From: Stromatinia cepivora | Lineage: Eukaryota > Ascomycota > Leotiomycetes > Helotiales > Sclerotiniaceae | Direction: 5' to 3' | Assembly: GCA_014898415.1 (NCBI GenBank) | Contig: RCTD01000026.1 | Span: forward strand, 682,001 to 746,000 | DNA: 64,000 bases | In this document: positions 36,537 through 52,771 of the stretch, one piece after another | Position numbering within the stretch: position 1 is the stretch's first letter | Layout: each line of letters starts with the position of its first letter | The notes under the pieces: generated by a model | Told to the model about the DNA's origin: nothing | The model's input: only the letters and a program-made list of their open reading frames with translations | The model's database searches: none | Program-made: the position numbers and the translations under genes

Positions 36537-37173
36537 TCCTTATATAGAGTAAGATTTGTAGGAAACCATTGTTGTATATATTTTCTTTTGAAAATAACGA
36601 ATGGTTTGAGTATTTGTCCTGTTATCGAAATATATTCAATAAAAGATATCTAAACTTTTGAATTAGATTGTTTTTTTTTTGAATAAAACGATGTTCTGAA
36701 TTTTCTATTATTAAGTTATTTAAACCCTAATCTTTTATAATATCAGCTTCATTTATATTTTATCGGTTTTCGGGTTTAATATACTTAATCGAGGGCAAAT
36801 TGAGTTTTTCAAATCATTTGTCAATAATTTCATCAGTAGCACCTGAAATATATATAGAATCGATTCGATATTATCTTTTGGTTTTAATTTCAGAATTCCT
36901 TTTTAAAAAATTCTACATCTATCGTTTTCCAAATAAAAAATCATCTTTTTTTATTTCGAAAAGGCTTTTATTTATTTCCTTTATTTATCGATAAATAGGA
37001 TTAATACCTAATAATTCCTATATTAATATTTAATTTATTAATACTCTTTTCTGAATCAGAATTATCTTTTATATATTTTGTATATCATTTCTATAAGATA
37101 AATAATTATCTATTCGATTTTGAAATATAATATAAAAAACACTATATTCCGAATTGACCCAATATATAACTAA

Positions 37174-37339
37174 TGTTAACTTTTGGTGCAGGAAGTAGTA
37201 GTATTGTTGACTATGTAGGTTGAACTAAGGATCTTTAATTCTAATAGGAGTAGAATTGAGATTATCCCTAAATATAGTTTATACACTATTGTGATTATAT
37301 GATTTCAATTCTAATCCTATAATGATTTCATTTCTAATA
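37174..37339 (-). repeat. 3' LTR of copia B
   Basis: Reads TGTTAACTTTTGG on the plus strand and ends CTAATA, the mirror of TATTAG; preceded by TSD ACTAA. Confidence 0.9.
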
Positions 37340-40300
37340 CTTTTTTATTGAGGATATCCTATTCGATCTTTTTAAACTACTAATCCTAATATTTTCTTGA
37401 ATTTTTCGAAAACAATCCTTACATAAAGTTTTATTATTCTGTTGATAATTATATTATATATATTGATATAATTAATAACGATTTTCTCCTTTTCTGTTAA
37501 ATCTTTAATAAAATAATAATTGATATCTATATATTTGAATTATTTATATAAATATAGATTCTTGATTAAAGTTAAAGTATCTTAATTATTATTAAATATT
37601 TGAATTATATTTTTGTTCTTTTTAATATAATTTGATTTGAATAGGTTTTTGAGTATTTATATAATCTATCTTTTTTGTTTGATGAATATTGCTATTATAA
37701 TATATTCTGATTCTATATTAAAGATAATTATAGATATTTGTTTCTTGTTAATCTATAATATAAAGCTTTTATAGAATATTATAACTCTCTTTGAAATACT
37801 TTTTCGATTATATTTATTATTAATTTAATTTGTATTTGTATATATTTTTATTGTATTGTTAGGTATATTATATTTTTTGTAAATATCAGATTGTACTCTT
37901 TTTGGTCCAAATTATAATTTCTGTTTGATTGTTAATTGTAGATATCGTATTAGATTCTTCAAAGTTATAATATGATATTTTGTTGGTTTTGTTATAAATT
38001 GTAAAAATCTTTCAATTGAGAATGTTATATTTGGTCGAGTATATATTATTAAATGAATCATATTTCCTATTCATTGTTGATATTTGTTTATATCTATCAA
38101 TTCATCGTTATCAATTATTAATTAAAGATGAGTATAATCTATTATTGATAATTTCTTGATTTAATGTTATTTATATATAATATTATATTTAATTAATATA
38201 GCATCGAGATATTCTTTTTGGTTTATGATTAATATATATATTTTTCTATTACAAATGATTCTAATATTTAGGATTTTATTAATTTCCCTTAGATTCTTGA
38301 TATTAAAATAGATTAATAATTTTTCATCGAATCAAATGATTTGTAATAATATATAAAATATAATAACGATATCGTTAATATATACCAATAATATTATATT
38401 ATGATCTTTGGATATATACAGATATAAATCTATTAAACTTTGTATAAAGTCTATATCTAAAAACTTTTTCTTTAATAATAAACTCCAGTCTTTTTCAATT
38501 TGCTTCAAATTATATAGATTTTATAGGATTTGTAATATATATCCTTTTTCAATTTTGATATTTTAAAATAATTCAAAATAGATCTCTTTTTTCAAATATA
38601 ATTTAATAAAGGTATTTTTGATATTGAAATATAAATATTCTAAATTTTCCTTTGTAATAATAACTAAGAATAATTTGAATATATTTAGTTTTATTATTAA
38701 TACAAATGTTTTATTATAATCTTTTCTTAATATTTAATTGAATTTTTGAATTATTAATCTTGTTTTGAATCGTTTTATTTTGTTATCTTTAGTTTTAATT
38801 ATAAATATCCATTTTATCAAAACTAAATTATTTCTTTTAAAGAATATATATTCTTTCTAAATATTATTTTGAATTAAAGATATGATTTCCTTTTAAATAA
38901 TTTCCTTTCATTTTTCAGAATATTCTCAATCCGATATTATTTCTTTATAAATTCTTGATATTTTGATTCCCAGAATTTCTTTGATTAGATATACTACATT
39001 TTTTGTATTATTTATATTTATTAACGAAATTATAAAATCTAAAATAATTTTGTCTTTAATATAAAGGTTTATTTTGTAAATAATTAGAATTATAATTATA
39101 ATATATTCTATACTTTCTTAAATTTTAATTTATATAGATATTGTAATTAATATCTTTATAATTTTGTTTTTCTATTTTTCTTTAGAATTTTATTCTATAT
39201 TTTTTTTCTGTTTTTGTATTAGATATTTTAAGGGTTCGTTTTTAAGATCTATTGTATTCTTTTATTCGGTTTTAGATAATTATGGATTAATTTTGTTTTT
39301 TAATCCTATTAAAATAGATTTATTAGTAAAATTTAAGATAATCTTAAATTTTATTTCTGATATAGATTCAGAATTTACAAAAGTTGATTTTTAGATTGGA
39401 ATCTTTGGAATAATGGATTCGATATCTGAAACATTCTTGAAAAAAGATTCTTGATTTATCTTCTAAATATTATCATCTTCATTTTCATTATATATTAGTA
39501 TTGATATATCTAATTTATCTGATTTCAATTCGATAATTGAGATATTTAATACAATCATTAAATTCGATATAATATCTATTGAAAAGAACATTTGAAACAA
39601 AGATAATACAAATATTATATTTGGTATTGAAAATAAAGAAGATGCTTTGTTTGTTATCGATCTATTACAAAATCTTTGATCTAACTTTATATTTTTAATT
39701 CCTTATAGATCTGATTCACAATTTCTTAATTTAAGATCCAAATCTCCTCCTCGATAAGATTCATTTATAATTACTTTACTTAATCGAAATATATAATCTA
39801 ATTCTGGAAAATATATTTTGATATATTTATTCGTAACTTTTGAATATCCTAAGAATATACTGATTCTCAAAGTATCCCACAATTTATTATATCTTTACCC
39901 TTTCAGAATAATCTTAAGATTAATATAAATATAACATTTGCTCCTTTAAACTTTATATATTTCTATATCTAATATTATATTTATAAAAGTTTCTATAAAG
40001 GATCGATCTATTCCGTTTATATCAGAATCAATATTAATACAATTTCTAATATAAACATCATATTCTACAACTTCGTCCCAAAACTTTAATAATAATCCAG
40101 CTTCTTTTAACATTATTCTCATATTTATTTCTACAATCTTTATATTCTATTCTATAGATCTGTTTTGATATAAAAAAGCAATTATTATAACTTCAGATTA
40201 TATATCTAATAATCATTCATAAATAACTTATAAAAGTTTCAATATATTATCAATTTTAACTACAATAATCTTTTCTTCAATAACCAATTCCATTTCCTTT

Positions 40301-41972
40301 TTTCAAATTTTCAATATTTGAATTGTATCATTCTTTTGTTTAAATAATATAATCCAATTTATTCTTATACAATTATCAATAATCAATATGAAATAACGAT
40401 TCCCTCAAATCGATTTTGAGAATAATCCTGTAATATCGAAATATATAAATTCAAATCTCTTTGATTTGTACAGACTCAATTGCTTCGGAATATGATTGAT
40501 TATCTTGATAAATATATACACTTCGCAAATATCTAATTCAATTGGAACCTTTATTGGCTTGATTATATTAAATACCTTGTATAGATTCTTGATCTTATCT
40601 GGACCTAGATAATTGAATCTTCGATATTATAATAAATATCTCTTTTTCTCCTTAAATATTAATTCGTTATCGATACCTTTGATACCATTGATTATCTCTG
40701 AAGAAAAGCCTTTTTCCTAATTATTTTGATATACATTCGAACAAAAAGCTATATCCTTATATCTTTTGATTATATATGAAATCATATATATTCCATTTTG
40801 TATTTTAATATAGATGATTTTTTTATTGTCCTTTTTGAAATATATATAATAAAAATTGAATTTCTTTTGCAATTTTGTTTTGTAAATCTTTTTTTCTAAC
40901 AGCAAATTTACTCCTAGCCCTAATATATATAATATATTTGAAAACAATATCTTAAAATCATTTTTATATATTATATCTATTAAATCCTAATGATAATAAT
41001 ATATTACTCTTTTATTAATCTTTATTCTTTGTTTAATAATAAAATCTATTGATCTGAATAATAAAGATTGATTAGATATATATAAAGAAATATTTATATC
41101 GATATATCATTTATTAGGGGAAATCTTATTAATAATCCCTTTTATTAAATTGTAATCTTCCTTTATTATATTTTTAATATCGAAGTTTGATTCAGAGATA
41201 TTATTAATAAAATATACTTGATCTTTTTTGTTGAAATAAATCTTCTTCGAATTCGATAATCCCTTTCTTTTTTGATAACAAAAATAACTACAAAAAAGTT
41301 TATTGATTTGTATTAAATATAAATAGTTTCGTATATAATGATCTTTCTTTTGATATAAATCACAAATATTATTTGAGATCTCGAAATCTGATTTTTGATA
41401 TCAAAAAATATACTTCAATCTTTTTGCAATTTATATTTACTTTAATCCACTCTTAAAACGAAATTCCTTAATCTACAAATGCTTGATTTTATCATCAATA
41501 TTAAAATTGATTTGGATATCCAATATATCCATGATTCCTTAATAATCAATTAAAAGATTATATATTAAAATTAAGAACAAGGTAATATCTTGATATATTG
41601 ATTAACAATTTTTATTTGCAATCTTTAATTTCCTTTTATATTCTTTCAATTTGTTTCAAACTTTAATAATAATTATATCAAAATAAATATCAAATTGAAA
41701 TTTAAAGTTCTAGATTATCATTATATATATATTAACTATAATTATATTGATTCTGATATATTTTGATTTAAGATATCTCTAGAATATATATATTATTGAA
41801 TATTCATCAATAAAGACTTCATCATTATTATTAAATATTATACAAATATACAATAATATATTCGTTTCATCCTTTAAGTATTCCAATTTCAACTCGATAT
41901 TATAATATATATAACCATTGATTTTATAGACAAATACTATATTGGATCCTGCAATCTATATATATTCGTTTA

Positions 41973-42138
41973 TGTTGGAAATGAGGCCATCATAGGATTA
42001 GAATTGAGGTCACGTGATCACAATGGTGCACAGACCATATTTGGGGATAACCTCAAATTTACTCCTACTAGAATAATAGATCCTTAATTCAATTTATATA
42101 ATCAATAATACTATTATTTTCTATATCAAAAGTTAACA
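41973..42138 (+). repeat. 5' LTR of copia C
   Basis: 166 bp, TGTTGGAAATGAGG...GTTAACA; preceded by TSD GTTTA and followed by AGTTATAAGATTCGG, the primer-site region. Confidence 0.9.
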
Positions 42139-45100
42139 AGTTATAAGATTCGGTTGTATAATAATGATTAAAAAGTAAAGCAAACCGAGAAAGGATTAGT
42201 ATAATTAGTAGGGATGAAATAAAATGAAAATCAGAGTTTTTATATAATATTATTGAAGTAGAATTGAAATATAACAATATAGTTTATAATTTATAATATT
42301 ATAAATTAAAATGGAGAATAGTCTATATAATGCTGATATAGAATTATAGTAAAAGCAAAAAGCAAATTCATATAATTACAAAAAAATATATTATAATATG
42401 ATTTTACGAATTTTCTTATTGTTTTATTTTTATATTTTTTTATTATCTTGAACTTATTTGTTATATATTTTTTAAAATCGTCTTAAAAACCTAAAGATTA
42501 TTTTTGATATTTATTAAACAATAAAAAACCTTTACAATATCGGAATCAAATAATCCTTCGAAGTTTGATCAAAACAATTATGAATAATGATTTAAACAAA
42601 CAAAAATACAATTGAAAGGGAAAGAATGGTTTTATATAATTGATTAAACATTAAATGAATATATGTAGATTATAGGATTCAATATAGTATTTGTCTATAA
42701 GATCAATGATTATATATATTACAATATCGAATTGAAATTGGAATACTTAAAGGATGAAATAAATATGTTATTATATATTTGTACAATATTTAATAATAAC
42801 AATGAAACCTTTATCGATGAATATTCAATAGTATATATATTTTGGAGATATCTTAAATCGAAATATATTAAAATCAATATAGTTACAATTAATATATATA
42901 TGATAATGATTCAGAACTTTAAATTTCAATCCGATATTTATTTTAATATAATTATTATTAAAGTTTGAAATAAATTGAAAGAGTATAAAAGGAAATTAGA
43001 GGTTACAAATAAAAGTTATCAATCAGTATATCAAGATATTATCTTATTCTTGGTTTTAATATATAGTTTTCTAATCGATTATCAAAGAATAATGGATATA
43101 TTGGATATCTAAATCAATTTTAGTATCGATGATAAGATCAAGTATTTGTAGATTAAGGAATTTCGTTTTAAGAATAAATCAAAGCAAATATAAATTGCAA
43201 AAGGATTTAGATATATTTTTCGATATCAAGAATCAGATTTCGAAATCTCAAATAATATTTGCAATCTATATCAAAAGGAAGGTTATTATATATAAGATTA
43301 CCTATATTTAATATAAGCCAATAAACTCTTTCGCAATTATCTTCATTATCAAAAGAAAAAAGGATTATTGAATTTGAAAAAGATTTATTTCAATAAGAAA
43401 AACCAAGTACATTTTATTAATAATATCTCTGAATCAAATTCTAATATTAAAGATATAATAAAAGAAAATTGTAATTTAATAAAAAAAATTATTAATAAGA
43501 TTTCCTTTAATAAATGGTATATCAATATAAGCATTTCTTCATATATATTTAATCAATCTTCATTATTTAAATTAATAGATTCTATTATTAAATAAAGGAT
43601 AAAGATTGGTGGGGGAATGATGTATTGTTGTTATTGAGGTTTAATAGATATGATATACAAAGATAATTTTAAAATGCTATTTTCAAATATATTATATATA
43701 TTAGGGTTAAAAGTAAACTTGTTATCAGGAAAAAGGATCTACGAAATAAAATTGCAAAGGGAATTCAATTCTTATTATATATATTTCAAAAAAGATAATA
43801 AGAAAATCATTTGTATTAAAATACAAAACAGAATATATATAATTTCATATATAACCAAAGGATATAAGAATATAACTCTTTATTCGAATATATATCAAAA
43901 TGATTAAGAAAAAGGTTTTTTTTTAAAGATAATCGATAACATCAAAAATATCGATAATGAATTAATATTTAAAGAGAAAAAGAGATATCTATTATAATAT
44001 CAAAGATTCAATTATTTAGATCCAAATAAGATTAAAAATCTATATAAAGTATTCAATATAATTAAATTAATAAAGATCCTAATTGAATTAAATATCTATA
44101 AAATATATATATTTATTAAGATGATCAATTATATTCCAAAGTAATTGAATCAATACAAATCAAAGAAACTCGAATTTATATATTTCGATATTGTAGAATT
44201 ATTCCCAAAATCGATTCAAAGGAATCGTTATTTTATATTGATCATCAATAATTATACAAAAGTAAATTGAATTATACTATTTAAACAAAAAAACGATATA
44301 ATTCAAATATTGAAAACTTGGAAAAAGGAAATGGAATTGATTATTAAAGAAAAGATCATTACAATCAGAACTGATAATACATCGGAACTTTTATAAGTTA
44401 TTCATGAATAATCATCAAATATATAATCCGAAATTACAATAATTGTTTCTTTATATCAAAACAAGTTTGCAGAACAGAATATAAGGATTATAAAAGCAAA
44501 TATAAAAACAATATTAAAAGAAGCTAAATTACTATTAAAGTTTTGGGATGAAATTGTAAAATATAATATTTATATCAGAAATTATATTAGTATTAATTCT
44601 GATATAAACAGAATAAATCGATCCTTTATAAAAACTTTTATAAATACAATATTAGATATAAAGATATATAAAATCTGAAGGAACAAATATTATATTTATA
44701 TTAATCTCAAGACTATTCCGAAAGAGTAAAGATACGACAAGTTATAGAACATTTCGAAAATCAGTGTATTTCTAGGATATTTAAAAATTATGAATAAATA
44801 TATCAAAATGTATTCTTCAAAGCTAAACTATATATTTCGATTAAATAAAGTAATTATAAATGAATCTCATCGAGAAAGAAATTTGGATCTTAAATTAAGA
44901 AATTAAGAATTAGATTTACAAGGAATAAAGAATATAAAACCAAATCGAAGATTTTATAATAGATCGATAATAAATAAAGTATCTTCTTCATCCTCAATAT
45001 TAAATACGATATCTATATTATCTTCATTTTAAATATTCTCTTCAATAAATATTATATCGAATTTAGTAATTATATCAAACACTTTAATTATCGAATTGAA

Positions 45101-47101
45101 ACCAAATAAATTAGATATATTAATATCAATATACAATAAAAATAAAGATAACAATATTCAAAAGATAAATCAAAAATCTTTTTCTAAGGATATTTCAGAT
45201 ATCGAATCCATTATTCCAAAGATTCCAATCCAAAAATCAATTTCTGTAAATCCTGAATCTATATTGGAAATAAAATTTAAGATTGTTTTAAATTTTATTA
45301 ATAAATTTATTTCAATAGAATTAAAAAACAAAATAAATCTATAATTATCTAAAACCAAACAAAAGAATATAATAGATCTTGAAAACAAATCTTCAAGATA
45401 TCTAATATGAAAACAAAAAAGAAATATAAAACAAGATTTTAAAGAAAAACAAAAAAGCAAGATTATAAGGATATTGATTATAATATTTATATAAATTAAA
45501 ATTTAAAAAAGTATAAAATATATTATAATTATAATTTTAATTATTTATAAAATGGATTTTTATATTAAAAATAAAATCGTTTTAGATTTTATAATTTCAT
45601 TGATAAATATAAACAATACAAAAGGTAGAGTATATTCGGCTGAAGAAATTCTGAAAATCAAAATACCAAAAATTTATAAAAAAATAATATTAAATCAAGA
45701 ATACTTTGAAAAATAAAAGGAAATTTTTTAAAAGGAAATTATATCTTTAATTCAAAATGATATTTGGGAAGAATATATACTTTTTAAAAAAAGTAATTTA
45801 GTTTTGATAAAATAAATATTTATAATTAAAATTAAGGATAATAAAATAAAACGATTTAAAGTAAAATTAATAATTCGAGGGTTTAATTAAATATTAGGAA
45901 AAAATTATAATGAAATATTTATATTAATAATAAAATTAAATATATTTAAATTATTTTTAATTATTATTGCAAAAAAAAATTTGGAATATTTATATTTCAA
46001 TATCAAAAATATCTTTATTAAATTATATTTAAAAGAAAAAATCTATTTCGAATTATTTCAAAATATTAAAATCGAAAAGGAATATATATTACAAATTCTA
46101 CGAAATCTATATAATTTGAAGTAAATTAAAAGGGATTGGAATTTATTATTGAAAAAAAAGCTTTTAGATATAGATTTTATACAAAATTTGATAGATCTAT
46201 ATCTATATATATCCAAAGATTGTGATATAATATTATTGGTATATATCGATGATATTGTTATTGTATTGTATATATCATTGTAAATCATTTGGTTCGATGA
46301 AAAGTTATCAATTCGTTTTAATATTAAGAATCTAAAGGAGATTAATAAAATCTTAAATATTAAAATTATTTGCAATAGAAAAGTATATATATTAATTATA
46401 AACCAAAAAGAATATCTCGATACTATATTAATCAAATATAGTATTATATATAAACAATACTAAATTAAGAAATTGTCAATAATAAATTATACTTATCTCC
46501 AATTAATAATCGATAACGATGAACTAACAAATATAAATAAATATCAACAATAAATAAAAAATATAATTCATTTAATAATATATATTCGATTAAATATAGC
46601 ATTCTTAATTGGAAGATTTTCACAATTTATAACAAAACCAACAAAACATTATATTATAGCTTTAAAGAATCTGATACAATATTTACAATCAACAATCAAA
46701 TAGAAGCTATGGTTCGGATCAAAGTGAATATAATCTGATATTTGCAAAGAATATAATATATCTGATAATACAATAAAGGTATATATAGATACAGATTGAA
46801 TTAGTAATAAATATAATCAGAAAAATATTTCAAAAAGAGTTATAATATTCTATAAAGGCCCTATATTATGGGTTAATAAAAAACAAATATTTATAGTTAT
46901 CTTTAATACAGAATCAGAATATATTATAATAATAATATTTACCAAATAAAGAAGATGGATTATATAAATATTTAAAGATTTATTTAGATCAAATTATATT
47001 AAAAAGAATGGAGATATAGTTCAAATATTTAATAATAATCAGGATACTTTAATTTTAATTAAGAATCTATATTTATATAAACGATCCAAATATATAGATA
47101 T

Positions 47102-47267
47102 TGTTAACTTTTGGTGCAGGAAGTAGTAGTATTATTGATTATATAGGTTGAATTAAGGATTTATAATTCTAGTAGGAGTAGAATTGAGGTTATCCCTAAA
47201 TATGGTTTATGCACTATTATGGTTTTGTAATTTCAATTCTAATTCTATGATAGCCTCATTTCTAATA
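47102..47267 (-). repeat. 3' LTR of copia D
   Basis: Begins TGTTAACTTTTGGTGCAGG on the plus strand; preceded by TSD GATAT. Confidence 0.9.
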
Positions 47268-50200
47268 CTCCTTTATTAAGGATATCCTATTCAATCCTTC
47301 TAGATTATTAATCCCAATATTTTCTTGAATCTTTCGAAAACAATCCTTGTATAAAGTTTCGTTATTTTATCGATAATTATATTGTATGTATTGATATAAT
47401 TAGTGATGATTTTCTTCTTTTTTGTCAAATCTTTGATAAAATAATAATTGATATCTATATATTTGGATCGTTTATATAAATATGAGTTCTTAATTAAAAT
47501 TAAAATGTTTTGATTATTATTAAGTATTTGAATTATATCTCTGTTTTTTTTAATATAATTTGATTTGAATAGATCTTTGAATATTTATATAATTCATCTT
47601 TTTTATTTGGTAAATATTGTTATTGCAATATATTCTGATTTTGTATTAAAGATAATTATAGATATTTGTTTCTTATTAATCTATGATATAAAGCTTTTGT
47701 AGAATATCATAACTCTTTTTGAAATACTTTTTCGATTATATTTGTTATTAATTCAATTTATATTTATATATATTTTTATTATATTATTAGGTATATTATA
47801 TTTTTTGCAGATATTAGATTGTACTTTCTTTGACCTGAATTATAACTTCTATTTGATTATTGATTGTAGATATCATATCAGATTCTTCAAAGTTATAGTA
47901 TGATATTTTATTGGTTTTGCTATAAATTGTGAAAATCTTTTAATTGAGAATATTATATTTAATCAAATATATACTATTAGATGAATTATACTTCTTATTC
48001 GTTGTTGATATTCGTTTATATCTACTAATTCATTATTATCGGTTGCTGGCCGGAGATGGGTATAATCCATTATTGGTAGTTTTTTGATTTGATATTATTT
48101 ATATATAATACTGTATTTGGTTAATATAGTATCGAGATATTCTTTTTGATTTATAATTAATATATACACTTTTCTATTATAAATGATTTTAATATTTAGG
48201 ATTTTATTAATCTCTTTTAGATTCTTAATATTAAAATAGACTGATAGCTTTTCATCGAACCAAATGATTTGCGATAATATATATAATACAATAACGATAT
48301 TGTTGATATATATTAATAATATTATATTATAGTTTTTGGATATATACAGATATGGGTCTATCAAACTTTATACAAAATCTATATCTAAAAGCTTTTTCTT
48401 CAATAATAAACTCCAATCCCTTTTAGTTTGCTTCAAATTATATAGGCTTTGTAGAACTTGTAGTATATATCCCTTTTTGATTTTGATACTTTGGGGTAAT
48501 TCGAGGTAGATCTCTTTTTTCAAATACAATTCAATAAAGATATTTTTGATATTGAAATATGAACATTTCAAATTTTCCTTTACAATAATAGTTAGGAATA
48601 ATTTGAATGTATCTAACCTTATTATTGATGTAAATGTTTCGTTGTAATTCTTTCCTAGTATCTGATTGAACCCTTGAATTACTAATTTTGCCTTGAATTG
48701 TTCTATTTTATTATTTTTGATCTTAATTATAAATATTTATTTCGTTGAAACCAAATTACTTTCTTTAGGGAGTATATATTCTTTTCAAGTATTATTTTGA
48801 ATTAAGGATATAATTTCCTTTTGGATAACTTCCTTTCATTTTTCAGAGTATTCTCGATCCGATATTGCTTTCTTATAAGTTCTTGGTATTTTGATTTCTA
48901 AAACTTTTTCGGTTGGATATATTATACCTTTTGTATTGTCTGTATCTATTAACGAAGTTATAAAATCTGAAACGATTTTATCTTTGATATAAAGGTTTAT
49001 TTTATAAATGATTAGGATTATAATTATAGCATATTCTATATTTTCTTGAATTTTGGTTTGTATAGATATCATAATCAATATCCTTATAATCTTGCTTTCT
49101 CGTTTTTCTTCAGGATTTTATTCTATATCTTTTTTTTATTTTCATATTAGATATTTTAGGGATTCATCTTTAAGGTTCATTTTATTCTTTTATTCGATCT
49201 CAAATAATTGTAGATTTATTTTGCTTTTTGATCCTATTGAAATAGATTTATCAATAAAATTTAAAATAGTTTTAAATTTTGCTCTTGGTATAGATTCAGG
49301 GTTTGCAGAAGTTGATTTTTGGGCTGGACTCTTTGAAATAATAGATTCGATATTTGAAGTATCTTTAGAAAAAGATTCTTAATTTGTTTTCTGGATATTG
49401 TTATCTTCATCTTTATTGTATATTGATATTGATATATCTAATTTATTTGGTTTCAATTCGACAATTGGGATACTTGATATAATCATTGAACTCGGTATAA
49501 TATTTATTGAAGAGAATATTTAAAACAAAGGTAATACAGGTATTATATTTGATGTTGAAGATGGAAAAGATGCTTTGTTTGTTACTGATCTATTATAAAG
49601 TTTTCGATCTAGTTTTACATTCTTTATTCCTTATGGATTTGATTCATAATTTCTTAATTTAAAATCCAAATCTCCTTTTTGATGAAATTCATTTATAATT
49701 ATTCTACTTAATCGAAATATATAATCTAATTCTAAAAAATACATTTTAATATATTTGTTTGTAATTTTTGAGTATCCTAGAAATATACCGATTCTCGAAG
49801 TATCCCGCAATTTATTGTATCTCTACCTTTTTGGAATAATCTTAGAATTGATATAAATGTAATATTTACTCCTCCAGATTTTGTATATCTTTATATCTAA
49901 TATTATATTTATAAAAGCTTTTATAAAGGATCGATCTATTTTGTTTATATCAGAACCAATATTAGTACAATTCCTGATATAAATATTGTATTTTACAGCT
50001 TTGTTCTAAAATTCTAATGATAATCCAGTTTCTTTTAGTATTGCTTTTATATTTATCTTTGCAATCCTTATATTCTATTTTGTAAATCTATTTTGATATA
50101 AAGAAGTAATTATTATAACTTCGGATTATATATTTAATAACTATTTATAAATAACTTATAGGAATTCCAGTGTATTGTTAATTCTAATTATAATGATCTT

Positions 50201-52417
50201 TTCTTTAATAATTAATTCCATTTCCTTTTTCCAAGTTTTCAATATTTAAATTATATTATCTTTTTGTTTAAGTAATATAATCCAATTTACTTTTATACAA
50301 TTATCAATGATCAATATAAAATAACAATTCCCTCAAATCGATTTTAGGAATGATTCTGCAATATCGAAATATATAAATTCGAATCTCTTTGATTTATACA
50401 GATTCAATTGCTTCGGAATACAATTGATCATTTTAATGAATATATATATTTTATAGATATCTAATTCAATTAGGATCTTTATCAGCTTAATTATATTGAA
50501 TATTTTGTATAGATTCTTGATCTTATCTGGATCTAGATGATTGAATCTTTAATGTTATAATAGGTATTTTTTTTTCTCTTTAAGTATTAATTCGTTATCG
50601 ATACTTTTAATATTATCAATTATCTCTGAAGAAAAGCCTTTTTCCTAATCATTTTGGTATACATTAGAATAGAGAGTTGTATTCTCATATCCTTTGATTA
50701 TATATAAAACCATGTATATTCCGTTTTGCATTCTAGTATAGATAACTTTCTTATTATTCTTTTTGAAATATATATAATAAAAGTTGAATTCCTTTTGCAA
50801 CCCTATTTCGCAGATCCTTTTTTTTGATAGTAAATTTACTTCTAATTTTAGTATATATAATATATTTGAAAATAGTATTTTAAAATCATCTTTGTATATT
50901 ATATCCACTAAACTTTAATAACGATAATATATTATTTCCCTATCAACCTTTATCCTTTGTTTGGTAATAGATTCTATTGATTTGAATAATAAAAATTGAT
51001 CAGATATATATAAAAAAATATCTATATCAATATATTATTTGTTAGGGGAAGTTTTATTAATAATTTTCTTTATCAAATTGCAATCTTCCTTTATTATATT
51101 TTTAGTATTGGAATTTGATTCAGAAATATTGTTAATAGGGTATATTTAGTTTTTCTTATTGAAATGGATCTTCTTCGGATTCGATGATCTTCTTTTTCTT
51201 TGGTGATAAAGATAATTGCAAAGGAGTTTATTGGTTCATATTAAATACAGATAGTTTTGTATATAATAACCTTCCTTTTAATATAGATCACAAATATTGT
51301 TTGAGATTTCGAAATCTGATTCTTAATATCGAAAAGCATATCTAGATTTTTTCGCAATTTGCACTAATTCTGATCTATCTTTAAAACGAAATTCCTTAGT
51401 TTATAAATACTTGATCTTATTATTGATACTAAAGTTAATTTAGATATCCAATATATTCATTATTCCTTAATAATCGATTGAAAGATTATATATTAAAATC
51501 AAGAACAAAATAATATCTTGATATATTGATCAATAGTTTTTGTTTATAATTCTTAATTTCCTTTTATACTCTTTCAGTTTGTTCTAGATTTCGATAATGA
51601 TTATATCGGAATGGGTATTGGGTTAGAATTTGAAGTTCTGAATCATTGTTATATATATATTGATTGTAATTATATTAATTCTGGTATATTTTGATTTAAA
51701 GTATCTCCAAAATGTATATACTATTGAATATTCATCGGTGAGGATTTCATCGTTATCATTGAATATTATACAAATATACAATAATGTATTCGCTTCGTCC
51801 TTTAAATATTCCGATTTCAATTCGATATTGTAATATATATAATCATTGATCTCGTAGATAGATATTATATTGAATTCTGTAATCTATATATATTCATCTA
51901 ATATTTGATCAATTATATAAAACCATCCTTTCCCTTTCAATTATATCTTCGTTTATTTAAATTATCGCTTATAATTGTTTTGATCGAACTTCGAAGAATT
52001 GTTTGATTCCGATATTATAAAGATTTCTTGTTATTTGATAGATATCAAAAATAATCTTCAGATTTTTAAAACAATCTTAAAAAAAAGGTATACAACAAAT
52101 AAATTCAAAATAATAAAGAAATATAAAAATAAAACAATAAAAAAATTCATAAGATCATATTGTAATATATTTTCTTGTAATTATACAAACTTGCTCTTCA
52201 TCTTTGTTATAATTCTGTATCGGCACTATACAAACTGCTTTTCACTCTAACCTATGATATTATGAATTATAAATTGTATTATTGTATTTCAACTCTACTT
52301 CAATAGCATTATATAAAAACTCTGATTTTCATTCTATTCCATCTTTACTAATTATATTAATCCTTTTTCGATTTGCTTTGCTTTTTAATTATTACTATAC
52401 AACCAGATTTCATAATC

Positions 52418-52583
52418 TATTAACTTTTAATACAGGAAGTAATAATATTGTTGATTATATAGATTGAATTAAAGATCTATAATTCTAGTAGGAGTAGAAT
52501 TGAGGTTATCCCCAAATATGGTCTGTGCATTATTGTGGTCTCGTGACCTCAATTCTAATCCTATGATGGCCTCATTTCCAACA
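52418..52583 (-). repeat. 5' LTR of copia D
   Basis: Ends CCTCATTTCCAACA on the plus strand, followed by TSD GATAT and the resumed frame of element C. Confidence 0.9.
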
Positions 52584-52771
52584 GATATTAATTATTATTT
52601 TATTAGGGATTTAATAGAAAAGGAGAAAATCGTTATTAGTTATATCAATATATATAATATAATTATCAATAGAATGACGAAGCTTTATACAAAGATTGCT
52701 TTCGAAAAATTCAAGAAAATATTAGGATTAATAGTTTAGGAGGATCGAATAGGATATCCTTAATAAAGGAG

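Larger units (their letters stand above)
47102..52583 (-). mobile_element. Copia-1 element D (innermost, complete)
   Basis: 5482 bp, minus strand, inserted in the RNase H region of C; TSD GATAT at 47097-47101 and 52584-52588. LTRs 47102-47267 and 52418-52583. Remnants on the minus strand: gag (SEYLKDEANTLLYICIIFND, near 51800), protease (LYILKLEVNLLSKKRI, near 50840), integrase (about 49900-50480), RT start (YFNIKNIFIELYLKKEIYLE at 48560) and catalytic part (ILLIYINNIVIVLYILSQI near 48300, where YIDD has become YINN), RNase H (about 47300-47750). It is the last of the three nested copia-1 insertions but still thoroughly RIP-mutated. Confidence 0.92.
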